From contig CAZSGN010000020.1 of the NCBI GenBank assembly GCA_964606415.1, positions 1 to 17,882 of the forward strand: a stretch of 17,882 nucleotides of DNA, read 5' to 3'. Origin of the DNA: CAZSGN01 sp964606415 (GTDB taxonomy: Bacteria; Bacteroidota; Bacteroidia; Bacteroidales; JBBRXJ01). The position numbers were made by a program, and so were the translations under genes. The notes beneath the pieces were generated by a model that was not told the origin of the DNA, searched no databases, and saw nothing but the letters and a program-made list of their open reading frames with translations. This document shows positions 15,268 to 17,882 of the stretch, one piece after another; position 1 is the first letter of the stretch, and each line of letters opens with the position of its first letter.

Positions 15268-16557
15268 ATGCCTTTCACCCTCTTAGCCACCGCCGACCTG
15301 CATCTTGGAAGAAGCTCGTCATCCCTCAAAAAACACGATGACCTGCTATCTACACGCCACACCTGGCAGCTAATAATAGAATATGCCATTGATCATCAAA
15401 TAGATGCCATCACCCTTTCAGGCGACATTATTGATCAGGATAACCGGTATTTTGAGGCCATCGGCTCCATTCAGGAAGCTTTTGCAAAACTAAAGGGAAC
15501 GGGCATACATGTATACATGGTTGCCGGTAATCACGATTATGATGTGCTGCGGCAAATCATTCATGACGATACACATGAATACATTCATCTTCTTGGGCGG
15601 GATGGTGAATGGGAGACCCTGGCGCATCCGGAAAGCAATGTGCAATTCACCGGCTGGTCTTTTACCCATCACCACTATAAAGAAGACCCACTTCAAAAAT
15701 TTGATTCTGCACCGATGGATAAAAATAAATTCACCATAGGCCTGCTGCATGGAGACATTGACAGTCCGGAAAGTGCTTACGCCAGGATTCCTTCAAACAG
15801 TTTAAAACAACTGCCCGTTAGCGCCTGGCTACTTGGGCACATCCATAAACCCGGCTCTGTTGCTTTATCTACACCTTTTATTAGCTATACCGGATCACCT
15901 CACGCGCTGAGTCCTGCTGAGAAAGGAGCACACGGACCTGTTAAAATAACCATTGACGAAGACGTCATCACAGAAGTCCGGCAAATACCGCTCTCACCAG
16001 TAAGATATGAAAACCTAATAATAGAGATCGGAGAAGAAGCTGATGAAGAAACAGTTCGCACATCAATCGTTGAAGCAATTGAACAAAATACCAATACAAT
16101 GGCTGATGAACTGGACCATGTCCATTACCTTCTTTTTGATTTGTTAATAACAGGTTACCACAGTCACCCCGTGCATGTAGAAGAATGGATTCAGAGACTC
16201 CCGGAAGATTTCAGCACCCAAATTTTACAAACAAAAGTCAGCGTTCGCAAAGCAGAAACAACAATCCAGCCTGTGGTCAGCGATCTTGAAAAACTATCCA
16301 AAGAAGTATCTCCCGCAGGCATGCTGGCACAAACCATACTTGCCATTCAACAAAATCAGCACACTTCTTTTCTTGAAGAGATAACAAGTCAATGGACAAT
16401 CCAGTCAAGAAAAATTGAAAACGCAACCACATTTTTACCACTTAAAGAACTCCCGGAAAGAGAAAAAGAAGCATCACCCGCACCCAGGGATTACATTTTA
16501 CAGGAATGCAAACGCCTTCTGGGGACACTCATTGCTCAACAAAATAATAAAGAATAA
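15268..16557 (+). CDS. SbcD/YhaO-like metallophosphoesterase (DNA repair nuclease)
   Basis: A 429-residue calcineurin-like phosphoesterase of the Mre11/SbcD/YhaO group, which cuts DNA ends with two manganese ions. Metal-site motifs are complete: TADLHLG (8-14; D10, H12), SGDIID (51-56; D53), GNHD (87-90; N88, H89), LLHGDI (159-164; H161) and GHIH (190-193; H191, H193). The segment GSPHALSPAEKGAHG (209-223) follows the catalytic domain, and the C-terminal ~200 residues are helical and fit a capping or partner-binding region. The YhaN-like ATPase gene starts 2 bp after the stop, so the two should form a nuclease-ATPase complex as in Mre11-Rad50. YhaO fits better than classical SbcD because of the partner's membrane segment. 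Confidence 0.88.
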   Translation: MPFTLLATADLHLGRSSSSLKKHDDLLSTRHTWQLIIEYAIDHQIDAITLSGDIIDQDNRYFEAIGSIQEAFAKLKGTGIHVYMVAGNHDYDVLRQIIHDDTHEYIHLLGRDGEWETLAHPESNVQFTGWSFTHHHYKEDPLQKFDSAPMDKNKFTIGLLHGDIDSPESAYARIPSNSLKQLPVSAWLLGHIHKPGSVALSTPFISYTGSPHALSPAEKGAHGPVKITIDEDVITEVRQIPLSPVRYENLIIEIGEEADEETVRTSIVEAIEQNTNTMADELDHVHYLLFDLLITGYHSHPVHVEEWIQRLPEDFSTQILQTKVSVRKAETTIQPVVSDLEKLSKEVSPAGMLAQTILAIQQNQHTSFLEEITSQWTIQSRKIENATTFLPLKELPEREKEASPAPRDYILQECKRLLGTLIAQQNNKE

Positions 16558-16559
16558 CC

Positions 16560-17882
16560 ATGGCTCAACAACCATTATTTTTTCAATCCTTAAGCATCAA
16601 TAAAATGCCCGGCCTCCCCAAAGGCCTGACACCCTATCAGCAATTATCCCCCCAGATCAATATTATTGCCGGCCCTAATGCCAGTGGGAAAAGCTCTACC
16701 GCACGTTTAATCAAAAAAATGCTTTGGCCCGGCGAACTCTCCGGCATCGAAGCCCATGGCTCTCTGCTGGCAGGGGAAGAAAACTGGGATGTGTTTTTGG
16801 ATGGGAATAAGGTCAGCACCCAACACAATGGTATTAATGATGAATTACAGGGCCTGCCCAACCGGGAAACTGAAGGGCGATATATGCTGGCCCTGCATGA
16901 GCTCATCCAAACCAATGAAAAAGACCTGGCCAGGATCATCATGCAAGAATCTATCGGAGGCTATGATCTGGATGCAGCGAAAAATGAACTTAAATACGAA
17001 TCAAAACCCAAAAGCTCTACCATCAAAGAATATAAAGCTTTTGAAGAATCTAAAAAACGTTATGAAGAAGCACTGAATAACCAAAAAACCTTAAGAAAAG
17101 AAGAAGAACGGCTCCATGAACTAGAAAAAGAAAAAGAAAAAGCCCTGCAAGCCGCCTCATACAATCAATATTACAAGCTTATTGCGGAGTATAAAAAAGC
17201 CGAAGAGGAAGCCTCCAATACCTATAACCAATTCTCATCTTACCCCGAAGTGCTCAGCCAGATGCATGGTGAAGAATACAATACTGTTTTAGAACTTAAT
17301 AATGAAATTGATTCCCTCAAGGAAAAAAAACATCATGCAGAAAATCAAATAAAAAAACACAAAGAAGAAATCGATTCGCTTGAATTACCTGAAAAAGGCA
17401 TCGACAAAAAACAACTGTATGAACTGGAAGAAAACATCCGCCAACTAGAAGAAATCAGAAAAAAACTTATTGATCTAAGTCAAAATAAAGCAGATGAAAT
17501 AAAACAAAAAGAAATAGCTTTATCTACCATTGACCCCTCATTACAAGACCCTGACTGGCAGGGCATTGAGCTAGGCACGCTCAATGAGCTTGATCAATTT
17601 ATCCGGGATGCCCACCATGTCAAAAGTCAAATGCAAAACCTGCAAGACCGGATAGAGAAATTACAACAAGAATATCCCCAGGAAGCACATCAGGATAAAT
17701 CAAAAACAGAAAGAGGCATTGATTACCTTACTCAATGGTTAAAAACTACTCATCCAGGCTCTAACATACATCCAAAATGGTTATACATCATGGGAGGAAC
17801 AACCTTAGCCGTTGCAATAACAGCCCTGCTTGTTCATTCCTGGTTATTGCTTCTGCCTGCGATAATCATTCCTGTTATCATC
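16560..17882 (+). CDS. YhaN/SbcC-like AAA ATPase, 5' part (runs off the window)
   Basis: The first 441 codons of an open frame with no stop before the window edge. Walker A is GPNASGKSS at residues 38-46, preceded by the hydrophobic INIIA strand typical of Rad50/SMC ABC ATPases. From about residue 155 onward the sequence is long charged coiled coil (ESKKRYEEALNNQKTLRKEE and similar). Residues 407-441 are two hydrophobic stretches (WLYIMGGTTLAVAITALLV and SWLLLLPAIIIPVII), the central membrane hairpin I associate with YhaN rather than SbcC. Walker B and signature motifs should lie beyond the window. It is translationally close to the YhaO-like nuclease (2 bp gap), suggesting a membrane-tethered DNA-end-processing complex. 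Confidence 0.85.
   Translation, partial: MAQQPLFFQSLSINKMPGLPKGLTPYQQLSPQINIIAGPNASGKSSTARLIKKMLWPGELSGIEAHGSLLAGEENWDVFLDGNKVSTQHNGINDELQGLPNRETEGRYMLALHELIQTNEKDLARIIMQESIGGYDLDAAKNELKYESKPKSSTIKEYKAFEESKKRYEEALNNQKTLRKEEERLHELEKEKEKALQAASYNQYYKLIAEYKKAEEEASNTYNQFSSYPEVLSQMHGEEYNTVLELNNEIDSLKEKKHHAENQIKKHKEEIDSLELPEKGIDKKQLYELEENIRQLEEIRKKLIDLSQNKADEIKQKEIALSTIDPSLQDPDWQGIELGTLNELDQFIRDAHHVKSQMQNLQDRIEKLQQEYPQEAHQDKSKTERGIDYLTQWLKTTHPGSNIHPKWLYIMGGTTLAVAITALLVHSWLLLLPAIIIPVII

Overview
The window looks like chromosomal DNA of a Bacteroidota bacterium, probably close to Bacteroidales/Marinilabiliales; this is inferred from content, not proven. The cues are TAnnTTTG-type promoter boxes, few Shine-Dalgarno sites, AT-rich intergenic DNA, and families typical of the phylum: DUF4783 next to nadC, a DUF1573 secreted protein, and a TonB-dependent receptor with a long N-terminal targeting segment. 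No rRNA, tRNA, CRISPR array, prophage or intact transposase is visible.

Layout from left to right. (1) 217-1921: a two-gene sugar operon, a PfkB-family kinase followed 13 bp later by a D-lyxose/D-mannose-type isomerase; together they could isomerise an aldose to a ketose and phosphorylate it. (2) 2045-2307: the remains of a type II toxin-antitoxin locus. A small antitoxin-like ORF overlaps, by one base, a 16-codon stub that reads like the first residues of a VapC (PIN) toxin and then stops. (3) 2314-2784: rlmH on the minus strand, with a hairpin-bearing tandem repeat array directly upstream. (4) 3204-4483: DUF4783 protein and nadC with overlapping stop/start, converging on valS (4512-7145, minus). 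valS has the best promoter in the window, which also shows that its start must be internal to the longest ORF. (5) 7473-9187: DUF1573 secreted protein, a strong terminator, then a class I aminotransferase. (6) 9251-12375: a divergent ATP-grasp-like protein converging on a minus-strand TonB-dependent receptor, with a strong terminator and possible structured RNA between them. (7) 12931-15072: a HEAT-repeat protein and a sulfotransferase-family protein. (8) 15268-17882: an SbcD/YhaO-like nuclease followed after 2 bp by a YhaN-like SMC/Rad50-type ATPase with a membrane segment, which runs off the right edge.

Most genes are ordinary housekeeping or accessory functions. The less ordinary signals lie between genes: a dispersed palindromic repeat (20-nt core, three copies plus one half copy, one of them built into a terminator), the tandem hairpin array in front of rlmH, the truncated vapBC remnant, tandem sites in front of the TonB receptor, and a possible small membrane-protein ORF opposite the sbcD leader. 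I found no clear evidence for a wholly new multi-gene system. The least understood proteins are the ATP-grasp-like protein and the membrane-tethered YhaO/YhaN-type pair.
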